Below are positions 9,265 to 17,542 of a DNA stretch of 64,000 bases, one piece after another. How positions within the stretch are numbered: the stretch's first letter is position 1; each line of letters opens with the position of its first letter. The translations under genes and the position numbers were made by a program. Origin of the DNA: an uncultured Massilia sp. (lineage in GTDB: Bacteria; Pseudomonadota; Gammaproteobacteria; Burkholderiales; Burkholderiaceae_D). The stretch is from NCBI RefSeq assembly GCF_913773735.1, contig NZ_CAJYEB010000023.1:186001-250000 (forward strand), in the 5' to 3' direction. Under the pieces are notes generated by a model. The model had not been told where the DNA came from and searched no databases. It saw only the letters and a program-made list of their open reading frames with translations.

Positions 9265-9279
9265 GTCAACGCGGTTCCG

Positions 9280-10815
9280 TCAGGACTTGTGCAGGCCGCC
9301 CATCAAGAGGCCGATGCGGGTGGTGTCGAATTCGTCGACCGGGAGGACGCCGGTGATGCGCCCGCCCGACATCACGATGATGCGGTCGGCCAGCGCGCGC
9401 ACTTCTTCCAGTTCCACGGACGACAGCAGGATGGCGACGCCTTCGTCGCGCAGGCGCAGCAGCTGGGTGTGGATGCTCTCGATGGTGCCGATGTCGACGC
9501 CGCGGGTCGGCTGGCCGACCAGCATCAGCTTCGGGCAGGCCGCCACTTCGCGCGCGATCACGACCTTCTGCTGGTTGCCGCCCGAGAGCAGGCCGATGCG
9601 CAGGTCCGGATTGTTCGGCCGCACGTCGAAGTCGCGCATCAGGCCGGCGCAGCGCTGCGCGATCTTGCGGAAGTCGAACAGGCCGAAGCGGCCCTTGACC
9701 TCGCCCTGGTCCTGGTAGCCGAACACGGTGTTCTGCATGACCGAGAAATCCTTGATCACGCCGTCGCGCAGGCGGTCTTCCGGCACGTGGCCGATGCCCA
9801 GCAGCCGGAACGCGGCCGGCAGGCCGTCGGCGTTCGCGCGGCCGGCGTAGGGCAGGGGCTGGCCGAGGAACTCGACGCTGCCGGAGGTCGGCAGGCGCAT
9901 GCCCGACAGGATCTCGAGCAGTTCGCTCTGGCCGTTGCCGGACACGCCGGCGATCGCCACCACTTCGCCGGCGCGCAGCGTGAAGTCGATGTCGGACAGC
10001 AGGGCGACGCCGTTGGCGTCCTTCAGTTGCAGGTTCGAGACCTTCAGCACTTCTGCGCCCGGCCGGTAGGGACCGCGCGGCAGTTCGCTCTGGATCGGGC
10101 GGCCGACCATCATGTTGGCCAGCTGTTCCTTGGAGGTGTCGCGCGTCTGCACGGCGCCGACCACGCGGCCGGCGCGCATCACGGTCACCTCGTCGGTGAT
10201 GTCCATGATCTCCTGCAGCTTGTGGGTGATCAGGATGATGGTCTTGCCCTGCTCCTTGAACAGCCGCAGGATCTCGAACAGCGAGGCCGTTTCCTGGGCG
10301 GTCAGCACGGCGGTGGGCTCGTCCAGGATCAGGATCTCGGCGCTGCGGTAGATCTGCTTGAGGATCTCGACGCGCTGCTGGGCGCCGACCGACAGGTCGT
10401 GCACGGTGGCGAGCGGATCGACGTCGAGGCGGTAGCGCGCGCAGATCTCGCGCAGCTTCGCCTCCACCTCGCCGCGCCTCGCGGCCAGCTTGAACCCGCC
10501 CTCGTTGCCGAGCATGACGTTGTCGAGGACGGTCATGTTCTCGACCAGCATGAAGTGCTGGTGGACCATGCCGATGCCGAGGGCGATCGCCTCGTGGCTG
10601 GTGCGGATGTCGCGCGCCTGGCCGTCGACCAGGACTTGCCCGCTGTCGGCATTGTAGTAGCCGTACAGGATGCTCATCAGGGTCGACTTGCCGGCGCCGT
10701 TTTCGCCGATCACGCCATGGATCGAGCCCTTGGCGATCGCGAAGCTGACGTCGGCATTCGCCTGCACCGCCCCGAAGGCTTTGCTAATGTTGCGAAATTC
10801 TACGGCTGGCTGCAT
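9280..10815 (-). CDS. Nucleoside ABC transporter, double ATP-binding protein (NupA/YufO type)
   Basis: 511 residues with two ABC ATPase domains in tandem, as in sugar and nucleoside importers of this class. The N-terminal domain has a full Walker A (GENGAGKST), signature LSVGAQQRVEILK and Walker B ILILDEPTAVL. The C-terminal domain has the degenerate Walker A GVSGNGQSEL but a good signature, LSGGNQQKVVIAREV. This asymmetry is normal for the family and means one site is probably inactive. There is no clear ribosome binding site before the start, and a strong intrinsic terminator lies between the binding-protein gene and this one, so output of the membrane parts is probably lower than that of the binding protein. 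Confidence 0.92.
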   Translation of the reverse strand: MQPAVEFRNISKAFGAVQANADVSFAIAKGSIHGVIGENGAGKSTLMSILYGYYNADSGQVLVDGQARDIRTSHEAIALGIGMVHQHFMLVENMTVLDNVMLGNEGGFKLAARRGEVEAKLREICARYRLDVDPLATVHDLSVGAQQRVEILKQIYRSAEILILDEPTAVLTAQETASLFEILRLFKEQGKTIILITHKLQEIMDITDEVTVMRAGRVVGAVQTRDTSKEQLANMMVGRPIQSELPRGPYRPGAEVLKVSNLQLKDANGVALLSDIDFTLRAGEVVAIAGVSGNGQSELLEILSGMRLPTSGSVEFLGQPLPYAGRANADGLPAAFRLLGIGHVPEDRLRDGVIKDFSVMQNTVFGYQDQGEVKGRFGLFDFRKIAQRCAGLMRDFDVRPNNPDLRIGLLSGGNQQKVVIAREVAACPKLMLVGQPTRGVDIGTIESIHTQLLRLRDEGVAILLSSVELEEVRALADRIIVMSGGRITGVLPVDEFDTTRIGLLMGGLHKS

Positions 10816-10852
10816 AGCGGTCTGGTGTTCGTAAGATATGGAGGCATTCTCG

Positions 10853-10890
10853 AAAAAGCGCCGCGCCGGCGTGTCAAACCGGCGCGGCGC
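10853..10890 (-). terminator. Intra-operon terminator between binding-protein gene and ATPase gene
   Basis: Read on the minus strand: a perfect 12-bp stem GCGCCGCGCCGG / CCGGCGCGGCGC with a 9-base loop, followed immediately by TTTTT. It lies 26 bases after the binding-protein stop codon and 37 bases before the ATPase start. Partial termination here would favour the abundant periplasmic protein over the transporter core, a known strategy in ABC operons. Confidence 0.85.
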
Positions 10891-10916
10891 GCTTCATGGG
10901 TACATGGAATCGGTGC

Positions 10917-11915
10917 TTACTGCGGGCAGGACCCGGCGGTGCGGTAGTCCACCACCTTGAGCTTGCCGCTGATGATGTCCGCCCGGGCGGCGGCGATGCG
11001 CTGCTCCATCGCCGCGGGGACGAGGGCGCGGTTGTTCTGGTCCAGCGCCCATTCGACGCCGCCTTCCTTCAGGCCCTTGTAGGTCACGCCCGGCGTGAAC
11101 CGGCCGTTCCTGGCGGCGGTGAAGGCGTCGTAGGCGGCGTTGCCGACGTTCTTGACCATCGAGGTCAGGACCGCGCCGGGCTGCACGCCGTTCTGGTTCG
11201 AGTCGACGCCGATCGCCAGCTTGCCCTTGGCCTTGGCCATCTGGATCGCGCCCAGGCCGGAACCGCCGGCCACGGCGAACACCACGTCGGCGCCGCGGTC
11301 GAACTGCGCGCGCGCCAGCTCGCCGCCCTTGGCCGGGTCGTTCCAGGCCGCGGCGGTGGTGCCGACCATGTTCTGCTGCACCTCGATCTTCGGATTGACC
11401 GCCTTCGCGCCCTGCACGTAGCCGCAGGCGAACGCGCGTATCAGCGGAATGTCCATGCCGCCGACGAAGCCGATCTTGCCGGATTTCGCCGCCATCGCCG
11501 CGGCGATGCCGACCAGGTAGGAGCCTTCCTGTTCCTTGAACAGGATCGAATTGATGTTCTTGCCCACGGCATTGCCGTCGATGATGGCGAAGTGGATCTT
11601 CGGGTACTCGGCCGCGACCTTCTGCACCGCCTGGGTCTGCGAGAAGCCGATCGACACGATCAGTTCCACCTTCTTGCGCGCGAGCGCGCGCAGCACCTGC
11701 TCGGCCTGGGTATCGGTACTGGCCTGGGCTTCGAAGACGTTGAGGCCGTTTTCCTTCTTGAAGCGCTCCACGCCTTCGGAGGCGGACTGGTTGAACGACT
11801 TGTCGAACTTGCCGCCGGCATCGTAGACGACGGCATATTTCGGCACTTCGCGCGCGCTGGCCGCGCCCGCGAGGCACAAGGCAGCGATCGTCATGCCGAC
11901 TTGCTTGAAATTCAT
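10917..11915 (-). CDS. BMP-family nucleoside-binding protein of ABC transporter
   Basis: 332 residues. The chosen ATG at 11915 has a good AGGAG about nine bases upstream and begins a normal signal peptide (MNFKQVGMTIAALCLAGAASA); the frame continues 19 codons upstream without such features. The mature protein starts VPKYAVVYDAGGKFDKSFNQSA, the canonical opening of the BMP/PnrA/Med family. It continues with IVSIGFSQTQAV, FVGGMDIPLIRAFACGYVQGA and ADVVFAVAGGSGLGAIQMA, all PnrA-like ligand-pocket regions. BMP proteins of this type bind purine and pyrimidine nucleosides. There is no lipobox, so it should be a soluble periplasmic protein. It heads the transporter operon and is preceded by an unusually long leader of about 190 bases. 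Confidence 0.92.
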   Translation of the reverse strand: MNFKQVGMTIAALCLAGAASAREVPKYAVVYDAGGKFDKSFNQSASEGVERFKKENGLNVFEAQASTDTQAEQVLRALARKKVELIVSIGFSQTQAVQKVAAEYPKIHFAIIDGNAVGKNINSILFKEQEGSYLVGIAAAMAAKSGKIGFVGGMDIPLIRAFACGYVQGAKAVNPKIEVQQNMVGTTAAAWNDPAKGGELARAQFDRGADVVFAVAGGSGLGAIQMAKAKGKLAIGVDSNQNGVQPGAVLTSMVKNVGNAAYDAFTAARNGRFTPGVTYKGLKEGGVEWALDQNNRALVPAAMEQRIAAARADIISGKLKVVDYRTAGSCPQ

Positions 11916-12110
11916 GTGTTGGCTCCTGGGAATCCTGTATTGTAACCGGCACAAGGAATGCATTGTCGGCAAAGCACCGGCTGCCGCAAGCGCAGGAAAA
12001 CGGGATCGCCGCCGTGGCGCATGCGCCCGCGGATGTTGTCGGACCCGGTGGATTCCTGCAGTGACGATGCGGCGGGCATCGGCGCCGGCAGCGCGGCGTT
12101 ATTGTCTGCA

Positions 12111-12181
12111 ACTATGCATCAGCCAGTTTACTCGTGGCAAATACGATTTTACTTCGCAATTCATATGGTTGAAATATAAAT
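12111..12181 (-). promoter_or_regulatory. Promoter and upstream palindrome of the nucleoside transporter operon
   Basis: Read on the minus strand: imperfect palindrome ATTTATAT-N7-ATATGAAT (12159-12181), 15 bases, TATTTGCCA containing the -35 TTGCCA (12135-12140), an 18-base spacer, then -10 CATAGT (12111-12116). Every element and every spacing is repeated upstream of the nucleoside phosphorylase operon at 22404-22474. A start near 12104 gives a leader of about 190 bases before the binding-protein gene, in which I recognise no riboswitch. The remaining stretch up to the hydrolase gene (12182-12285) shows nothing recognisable. Confidence 0.75.
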
Positions 12182-12285
12182 AGAGACAACTTTTGGCAGT
12201 TTCTCACTGAAAACCACAGATTTTGCGGGAGAAGCGCGCAGTTGCCGGCCCATGCGTATGGACGGCGCCGGCGCGCCAGGCGGGG

Positions 12286-13344
12286 TCATTCCGGCTTCGG
12301 CGGCACGATGTCCGAGCCCGATGCCGCCAGCACGGGCACGTCGTTGGCGGCCGCGGTGTCGGTCTCGACCGTCGTTTCGAGCGTGGCGGCCGGCACCGGC
12401 GCGGGGGCCTCGGCCACCGCCGCCAGCGCGGCCGCGGCCGGCGCCGGGACGGACGCGTCGGCCGCGGCCGTGGCCGCGACGGCGGCGCCATCCTCGCGCA
12501 CCGCCTGTACCGGTTGGGCGAACTGGGCCGTGAAGAAGCGGGCGATGCGCGCCTGCGTGTCGTCGAGGTAGGGGATGTCCAGGTGGTCGGAGCCGGGCAC
12601 GATCTCGTCGGCGCACAGCTTGGCCAGCCGGGACACGAGCTGGTCGGTATGCGAGTGCGGCACGATGTCGTCGTCGGCCGCGCGCAGCACGTAGGTGGGC
12701 GCCTTCAGCGAGGGCGCGTACTTGATCGACTCGAAGCGGTGGCGCAGCATGTAGTCGATCGGCATCACGCGGAACTTGCGCTTGGCCAGCGCCAGGATCG
12801 AGTCGTAGGGCGTGATCAGCACGACCGAGTGCACCGGCCGTTCCTTGGCCACCTGCACGGCCACGCCGGAGCCGAGGCTGCGGCCGACCACGGCGATGCG
12901 GCGCGCGTCGACGGCGACGCGGGCGGCCATCCAGTCGAACAGCATGCAGCCGTCCTCGACCATGTGGATCTCGGCCGGCACGCCGTGCGAATTGCCGTAG
13001 CCGCGGTAGTTCACGGCCAGCACGGACATGCCCGGAAACAGCTTGCCGGCATCGCGCACGACCCAGGACACTTCCTCGGACCGGCCGCCGAAATAGATGA
13101 CGGCGGGATGCGGCGCGGGCACCTGCGGCGTCATCAGCCAGCCGGACAGGCGCGTGCCGTCGGCGGCGCGCAGCACGACGGGGCGGGTGCGGTGGCCGCT
13201 GCTGCGCGGACTGGGCACCTCGCGCTCCACGGTGGGGTTGAACACGAGGCGGCGCTGGTTGGCCGCGACGGCGGCCGTGAGGCCGAGCCACATCATCCCG
13301 GTGAAGCCGGCGAGGGCGGCGGCGATTCTGTTTCGATTGCTCAT
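12286..13344 (-). CDS. Membrane-anchored alpha/beta hydrolase (BEM46/S33-like)
   Basis: 352 residues. An N-terminal hydrophobic segment (about residues 8-28) acts as a signal anchor. The hydrolase fold shows the strand-turn AVNYRGYGNSHG, the nucleophile elbow VVGRSLGSG (Ser156), a later acid in RAADDDIVPH and the catalytic His in PGSDHLDIPY. This is the layout of BEM46-like serine hydrolases. The last 75 residues are an Ala/Pro/Val-rich low-complexity tail without predicted fold. Substrate is unknown. It is transcribed alone and divergently from the next gene; the nucleoside transporter promoter lies downstream of it. Confidence 0.85.
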   Translation of the reverse strand: MSNRNRIAAALAGFTGMMWLGLTAAVAANQRRLVFNPTVEREVPSPRSSGHRTRPVVLRAADGTRLSGWLMTPQVPAPHPAVIYFGGRSEEVSWVVRDAGKLFPGMSVLAVNYRGYGNSHGVPAEIHMVEDGCMLFDWMAARVAVDARRIAVVGRSLGSGVAVQVAKERPVHSVVLITPYDSILALAKRKFRVMPIDYMLRHRFESIKYAPSLKAPTYVLRAADDDIVPHSHTDQLVSRLAKLCADEIVPGSDHLDIPYLDDTQARIARFFTAQFAQPVQAVREDGAAVAATAAADASVPAPAAAALAAVAEAPAPVPAATLETTVETDTAAANDVPVLAASGSDIVPPKPE

Positions 13345-13502
13345 GAATATAGTGTACCCCTGCCATGCGGATTTTTGCGTGCGCTGGCGCGCAAATGCAA
13401 CGCGGATGACGCATGCGGCGCGCGGATGCCAGCTTCCTGCAACAGCTTGTTACAGCGCCGCCATTGTTGGCCTCCATGCACTTTGCTAGGCTTGCAACGA
13501 TC

Positions 13503-14405
13503 ATGGGAAGCGTGGCGAACGACAACGGATGGACGACCGGCGGCCTGGCGCTGCTGGCGATGGCGCTCGGCCTGGCGCTGGGCGCCGCCGCGTGGCGCGC
13601 CGGCGCCGGCGCCGCGGACGCCGCGCCCGCCGTCCCGGCAGTCGCCGCCGTGCCGGCGCCGTCCGTGGCGCCGGCCTGGCCGTCCGGTGCGCCGGCCGCT
13701 GCTCCAGCCGCTGCCCCGGCCGCTGCGGTCCTGCTGGCGCAACGCATCGCGCAGCTGGACGCCGGCGGCACGCCGCAGGACGCCTGGCGCGCCTGGTGGC
13801 TGCTGCATGCCTGCGCCGCGTTCGCGCGCGACGGCCGCTTGCCGCCGGCCGCCGGCGCGGACGAGGAAGCGGCAAGCGAGCCCATCGCCGATCCGGCGCG
13901 CTTCTGCGCCGGCATGACCGAGCGCATGCGCATGGCGCGCATCGACTACCTGGAGCGGGCCGCGCGCGGCGGCGTCGACGACGCGCTGGCGGCCCTCGTC
14001 GAGGAAGGGCCGTTCGGCGACCCGGACGCGCTGCGCGCGCGGCCGGGCGATCCGCTGGTGCAGGAATGGAAGACGCGCGTCAACGGCCTGCTGGCGCAGC
14101 GCGCGGAGCAGGGCAGCTGGACCAGCCTGTACGTGCAGTTCACCGGCTTCTGGTTCGACAACCCGGCCATCGCCACCGACCGCCAGAGCGCGCTCGCCTA
14201 CGGCATGGCGCTGCGCGACATCATGGTCACGCTGGACGGCCTGGCCGAGCAGGATGCGATCCCGTTCAACGGCCCCTTCCTCGACGCGGTGGCGCAGGGC
14301 CTGGCGCCGGCGCAGGTGGCGCGGGCGCGCGAGCAGGCGGCGCGCATCGTGGCGCGCGCGGCGGCGCAGCGCGGCCGCGGCCAGCCGTCATCGGCCGGCC
14401 GATAG
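13503..14405 (+). CDS. Uncharacterised membrane-anchored protein
   Basis: About 300 residues from the ATG at 13503; an upstream start 30 codons earlier is possible and neither has a strong ribosome binding site. One membrane segment (LALLAMALGLALGAAAW, near residue 20) is followed by an Ala/Pro-rich linker of about 50 residues. A helical, probably periplasmic domain then contains two cysteines (LLHACAAFARDG and ADPARFCAGM) and YLERAARGGVDDALAAL, which resembles a single Sel1/TPR-like helix pair. I do not recognise a family. The domain may be a degenerate helical-repeat protein. It is divergent from the alpha/beta hydrolase gene. Confidence 0.7.
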   Translation: MGSVANDNGWTTGGLALLAMALGLALGAAAWRAGAGAADAAPAVPAVAAVPAPSVAPAWPSGAPAAAPAAAPAAAVLLAQRIAQLDAGGTPQDAWRAWWLLHACAAFARDGRLPPAAGADEEAASEPIADPARFCAGMTERMRMARIDYLERAARGGVDDALAALVEEGPFGDPDALRARPGDPLVQEWKTRVNGLLAQRAEQGSWTSLYVQFTGFWFDNPAIATDRQSALAYGMALRDIMVTLDGLAEQDAIPFNGPFLDAVAQGLAPAQVARAREQAARIVARAAAQRGRGQPSSAGR

Positions 14406-14454
14406 TGCGCTACACTGCACCGGTTGTCCGTTCATCAAGACCGAAGGAGACCCC

Positions 14455-14754
14455 GTGCACTACCTGCTGATGTATGACCTGGCCCCCGACTATCTCGAAC
14501 GCCGCGGCGCATTCCGCACCGAGCACCTGCAGCTGGGCTGGGACGCCCAGCAACGCGGCGAGCTGGTGCTGGCCGGTGCGCTGGCCGAACCGGCCGACAC
14601 GGCCGTGCTGCTGTTCAGCGGCGATTCGCCCGAGGCGGCCGAGCGCTTCGCCCGGGCCGATCCCTACGTCGCCAACGGCCTGGTCGTGCGGTGGCGCGTG
14701 CGCCCGTGGACCACGGTGATCGGCGACGATGCCGTCAATCCCATCCGGCCGTAA
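14455..14754 (+). CDS. YciI-like protein
   Basis: 99 residues starting at a GTG that follows a strong GAAGGAGA ribosome binding site. The sequence opens HYLLMYDLAPDYLERRGAFRTEHL and continues with [38 protein letters not shown], matching the small ferredoxin-like YciI family, including the conserved His and Asp of the putative active site. The cellular function of YciI proteins is mostly unknown; some related domains dehalogenate or act as accessory domains. It begins 49 bases after the preceding gene and 28 bases before the next, so the three may be co-transcribed. Confidence 0.85.
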   Translation: MHYLLMYDLAPDYLERRGAFRTEHLQLGWDAQQRGELVLAGALAEPADTAVLLFSGDSPEAAERFARADPYVANGLVVRWRVRPWTTVIGDDAVNPIRP

Positions 14755-14782
14755 CGCCCGCTTGCATCGCGAAAGGACCGTC

Positions 14783-15298
14783 ATGCTCCGCACCTTGCTG
14801 TTTGCCGCCGTCCTGCCCGGCGTTTGCTTGCAGGCCCAGGCGCAGGAATCGCTGCTGGTCGGCCGCGTCGAGCGCATTGTCCTGCTGCCCGCGGGCACGC
14901 AGGAATGCCCGCCTGCCTGTCCGCCAGGGCAGCCGGCCGGCGCCGACGGCGCCAGGAGCGTGTGCGTCTCGAACGCCGGCGGCTGCCAGCGCACCGCGTT
15001 CCAGGTCGAGCGGGTGCTGCTGGGCCCCGGCCAGCCCGGTCCGCGCGATTTTTCCGGCCGCCTCGGCGAGTGGGGCCGGCAGGATTTCCCGGTGATCCAC
15101 GATCCGATCCTGGTGCACGTCGAGGACGGCCGCGTGCGCTGGTCGCGGATCGTCGAACGCGGCGGCCAGGCCTGGTTCGAGGCGGCGCCGCTCGAGGGCG
15201 AGGTCATCGCGGGCATTCCCGTCGCCTCGCTCGCGCCCGATGCCGACGGCCAGGTGCCGCTGGCGCGCCTGCTCGAGCGCGTGGGCGCGCGGCGCTGA
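14783..15298 (+). CDS. Uncharacterised exported protein
   Basis: 171 residues from the ATG behind GAAAGGA. The N-terminus (MLRTLLFAAVLPGVCLQAQAQ) is a signal peptide, probably cleaved after AQA. The mature part has two cysteine-containing pairs, ECPPACPPGQ and VCVSNAGGCQ, which may form disulfides. A beta-rich region rich in Val/Arg/Asp follows, with no motif I know. It is the last gene of a short run with the YciI-like gene. Function unknown. Confidence 0.75.
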   Translation: MLRTLLFAAVLPGVCLQAQAQESLLVGRVERIVLLPAGTQECPPACPPGQPAGADGARSVCVSNAGGCQRTAFQVERVLLGPGQPGPRDFSGRLGEWGRQDFPVIHDPILVHVEDGRVRWSRIVERGGQAWFEAAPLEGEVIAGIPVASLAPDADGQVPLARLLERVGARR

Positions 15299-15328
15299 GG
15301 CGTTTGGCGTCGTCGTTGGCCGAAAAGC

Positions 15329-15413
15329 CGTCGCCCCGGCGCAGGCCGGGGCCGCATGTTGGCAGCGCAGCCGGACGGCAGAAATTGGGCCCCGGCCTGC
15401 GCCGGGGAGACGG
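15329..15413. repeat. Intergenic palindrome, family A copy 2
   Basis: Full-length family A element of about 85 bp: left arm GTCGCCCCGGCGCAGGCC, loop containing AGCGCAGCCGGA, right arm GGCCTGCGCCGGGG. It lies between two convergent genes. Confidence 0.85.
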
Positions 15414-15426
15414 TCTTGGGCAGTCT

Positions 15427-16614
15427 CTAGCGCGCCGGCAGCAGCTTGACCACCAGGTTGTGCGTCGTCAGCGCCAGCGAGCGGTCCGGCGCCAGCGTGA
15501 TGCCGGCCGGGCGGTCCAGGCCGCCGGGCAGGGCGCCCAGCGCCACCGCCTGGCGTCCCGGCGTGCCGGCCACCGTGCTGGTGACGTTGTCGAGGTTGAT
15601 GCGGCGGATCGTCGCGTTGCCGGTGTCGGCGATGTACAGGTCGTTGCCCTCGACGGCGATGCCGGACGGCGCGCACAGCCGCGACACGCCGGGGCCGCCG
15701 TCGCTCGCCCCGCACTGGCCCGGCTGGCCGGCGAGCGTGGTCACGTCGCCGTGCTCGTCGATCATGCGGATCGTCGCGTTGCCGGTATCGACGACGTACA
15801 CATTCCCCCATTCGTCGACCTCGACGTCCTGCGGCCCGCAGAACTGCGCCTGGCCGCCGCGCCCGTCGCGGCTGCCGCACACGCCCGGGCTGCCGGCCAC
15901 GGTGCCGACGGCGCCGGACGGGGCGATGCGGCGCACCGTGTGGTTGCCGCTGTCGGCCACCCACAGGTTGCCCCGGCGGTCGAGCGCGATGCCGCGCGGC
16001 GCGCAGAACTGCGCGTCCGTGCCGGTGCCGTCGCGGCTGCCGCAGGTGCCGTTGCCGGCGACCGTGGTGACGAGGCCGGCCGGCGTGATGCGGCGCACGA
16101 CCGCATTGCCGGTGTCGGTGACGTAGACATTGGCGTCGGCATCGGTTTCCAGGCGGCTGGGCAGGTTGAAGCGCGCCGCCGCGCCGGCCGCATCGGCATA
16201 GCCGACGGCGCCGGCGCTGCCCGCCAGCGTCGTCACCACGCCCTGCGGCGTCACCTTGCGGATGGTGGCGCTGGCGGGCTCGGCCACGTAGAGGTTGCCG
16301 GCATCGTCGGCGGCGACGCCCTGCGGCGCGGCGAAGCGCGCGAGCGCGCCGGTGCCGTCGCGCGAGCCGCCGCACTGGCCGCAGATGTCGCCGGCGATCG
16401 GGAACAGGCCGGTCGCGCCCTGCGGCCGGTCGGGCCAGCCGGGCCAGTCGGGATGGTTCGGCCAGGGATGGTCGGGACCGTCGTGCCAGACCACGCCGAT
16501 GCCGATGCCGACGTCGCCGCCGCAACTGCCCAGGCCGAGCGCGCCGAGCAGGGCGAACAGGCGCGCCAGCAGCCAGCGGGTGGGGCGCCATGCCGGGTTC
16601 ATGGATGCGTTCAT
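15427..16614 (-). CDS. NHL-repeat beta-propeller lipoprotein
   Basis: 395 residues. The N-terminal signal ends in LGSC (Cys31), a lipobox, followed by a short Pro/Trp/Asp-rich linker (HPWPNHPDWPGWPDRP). From about residue 75 there are six NHL-type units, each with a loop such as GSRDGTGxxAxFxxPxGIA and a strand such as GNLYVAEPASATIRKV or GNVYVVDTGNATIRMI. These would close into a six-bladed propeller. Such exported NHL lipoproteins are usually ligand- or surface-binding and not enzymatic. The gene is single and divergent from the DUF969 operon. Function unknown. Confidence 0.87.
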   Translation of the reverse strand: MNASMNPAWRPTRWLLARLFALLGALGLGSCGGDVGIGIGVVWHDGPDHPWPNHPDWPGWPDRPQGATGLFPIAGDICGQCGGSRDGTGALARFAAPQGVAADDAGNLYVAEPASATIRKVTPQGVVTTLAGSAGAVGYADAAGAAARFNLPSRLETDADANVYVTDTGNAVVRRITPAGLVTTVAGNGTCGSRDGTGTDAQFCAPRGIALDRRGNLWVADSGNHTVRRIAPSGAVGTVAGSPGVCGSRDGRGGQAQFCGPQDVEVDEWGNVYVVDTGNATIRMIDEHGDVTTLAGQPGQCGASDGGPGVSRLCAPSGIAVEGNDLYIADTGNATIRRINLDNVTSTVAGTPGRQAVALGALPGGLDRPAGITLAPDRSLALTTHNLVVKLLPAR

Positions 16615-16822
16615 GGTCGGACCTCTGAAAGAGCAGGGAAAACCGGACCGAGATTACGCGGCGGCGCGGTGGGCGTCCTGCGTGCGCTCAATGTGCGAGG
16701 GCGGCAATGGTGGTGGTGGTGCAAAAGCCACGGTGGCCCCCATTGATGCGCATCGCCGTGCTTTTCGTGCGACTTGTGCGCTGAGGTAATATCTGCCGCA
16801 CCATCCACTCAGCCGGAGCCCC

Positions 16823-17542
16823 ATGCCTACCGCCGTCAACCTGTGGCCGCTGATCGGCATCGCCGTCGTCGTCGCCGGATTCCTGTTGCGCGCCAATCCC
16901 GTGCTGGTCGTCGTCGCCGCCTGCGGGGCGACCGGCGCGGCGGCCGCGATGCCGCCCCTGCAGATCCTCGAAGCGCTCGGCGCCGCCTTCCTCAAGACGC
17001 GCAACCTGCCCTTGATCCTGCTGCTGCCGCTGGCCGCCATCGGCCTGCTCGAGCGCTTCGGGCTCAAGGAATATGCGCAATCGTCCATCGCGCGGGTGCG
17101 CTCGGCCACGGCCGGGCGGCTGCTGACGGTGTACCTGTTCCTGCGCGAGCTGGCCGCCGCCTTCGGCCTGACCAGCCTGGGCGGCCAGCCGAACATGGTG
17201 CGCCCGCTGGTCGCGCCGATGGCGCAGGCCGCCGCCGAGGGCCAGGCGCGGGCGCGCGGGGTCGAACTGGACGACGCGCTGCGCCAGCGCATCCGCGCCA
17301 TGAGCGCGGCCACCGACAACGTCGGCCTGTTCTTCGGCGAGGACGTGTTCGTCGCCTTCGGCGCCATCGTGCTGATGCAGACCATCCTGCGCGCCGAGGG
17401 CATCGAGGTCGATCCGCTGCACATGGCGCTGTGGGGCATCCCGACCGCCGTCACGGCCTTCGTCGTGCACGCCTGGAACCTGCGCCGGCTGGACGCGCGC
17501 ATCCGCCGCGCGATCGCCGCCGCGCAGGAGGCGGCGCGATGA
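16823..17542 (+). CDS. DUF969 membrane protein (putative 5-oxoproline transport partner)
   Basis: 239 residues, strongly hydrophobic with about five membrane segments, containing FGLTSLGGQPNMVRPLVAPMAQAAAE and SAATDNVGLFFGEDVFVAFGA, which I recognise as DUF969 sequence. Its stop overlaps the start of the next gene (DUF979) by the four bases ATGA, and a pyroglutamyl-peptidase gene follows. The DUF969-DUF979-pcp trio recurs in many bacteria. From this context the two membrane proteins are often suspected to move 5-oxoproline or pyroglutamyl peptides, but I know of no direct proof. Confidence 0.88.
   Translation: MPTAVNLWPLIGIAVVVAGFLLRANPVLVVVAACGATGAAAAMPPLQILEALGAAFLKTRNLPLILLLPLAAIGLLERFGLKEYAQSSIARVRSATAGRLLTVYLFLRELAAAFGLTSLGGQPNMVRPLVAPMAQAAAEGQARARGVELDDALRQRIRAMSAATDNVGLFFGEDVFVAFGAIVLMQTILRAEGIEVDPLHMALWGIPTAVTAFVVHAWNLRRLDARIRRAIAAAQEAAR

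Noticed and set aside
7657-10947. Very long open frame (over 1,000 codons) on the plus strand across the transporter genes
   Set aside because: It is the complement of three genes with clear ABC-transporter motifs. Its translation is Arg/Gln/His/Ala-rich low complexity, as expected from antisense of high-GC coding DNA.
12182-12205. Imperfect inverted repeat GAGACAACT...AGTTTCTC upstream of the transporter promoter
   Set aside because: One base out of register, no counterpart in the sister promoter at 22.4 kb, so it is probably chance.
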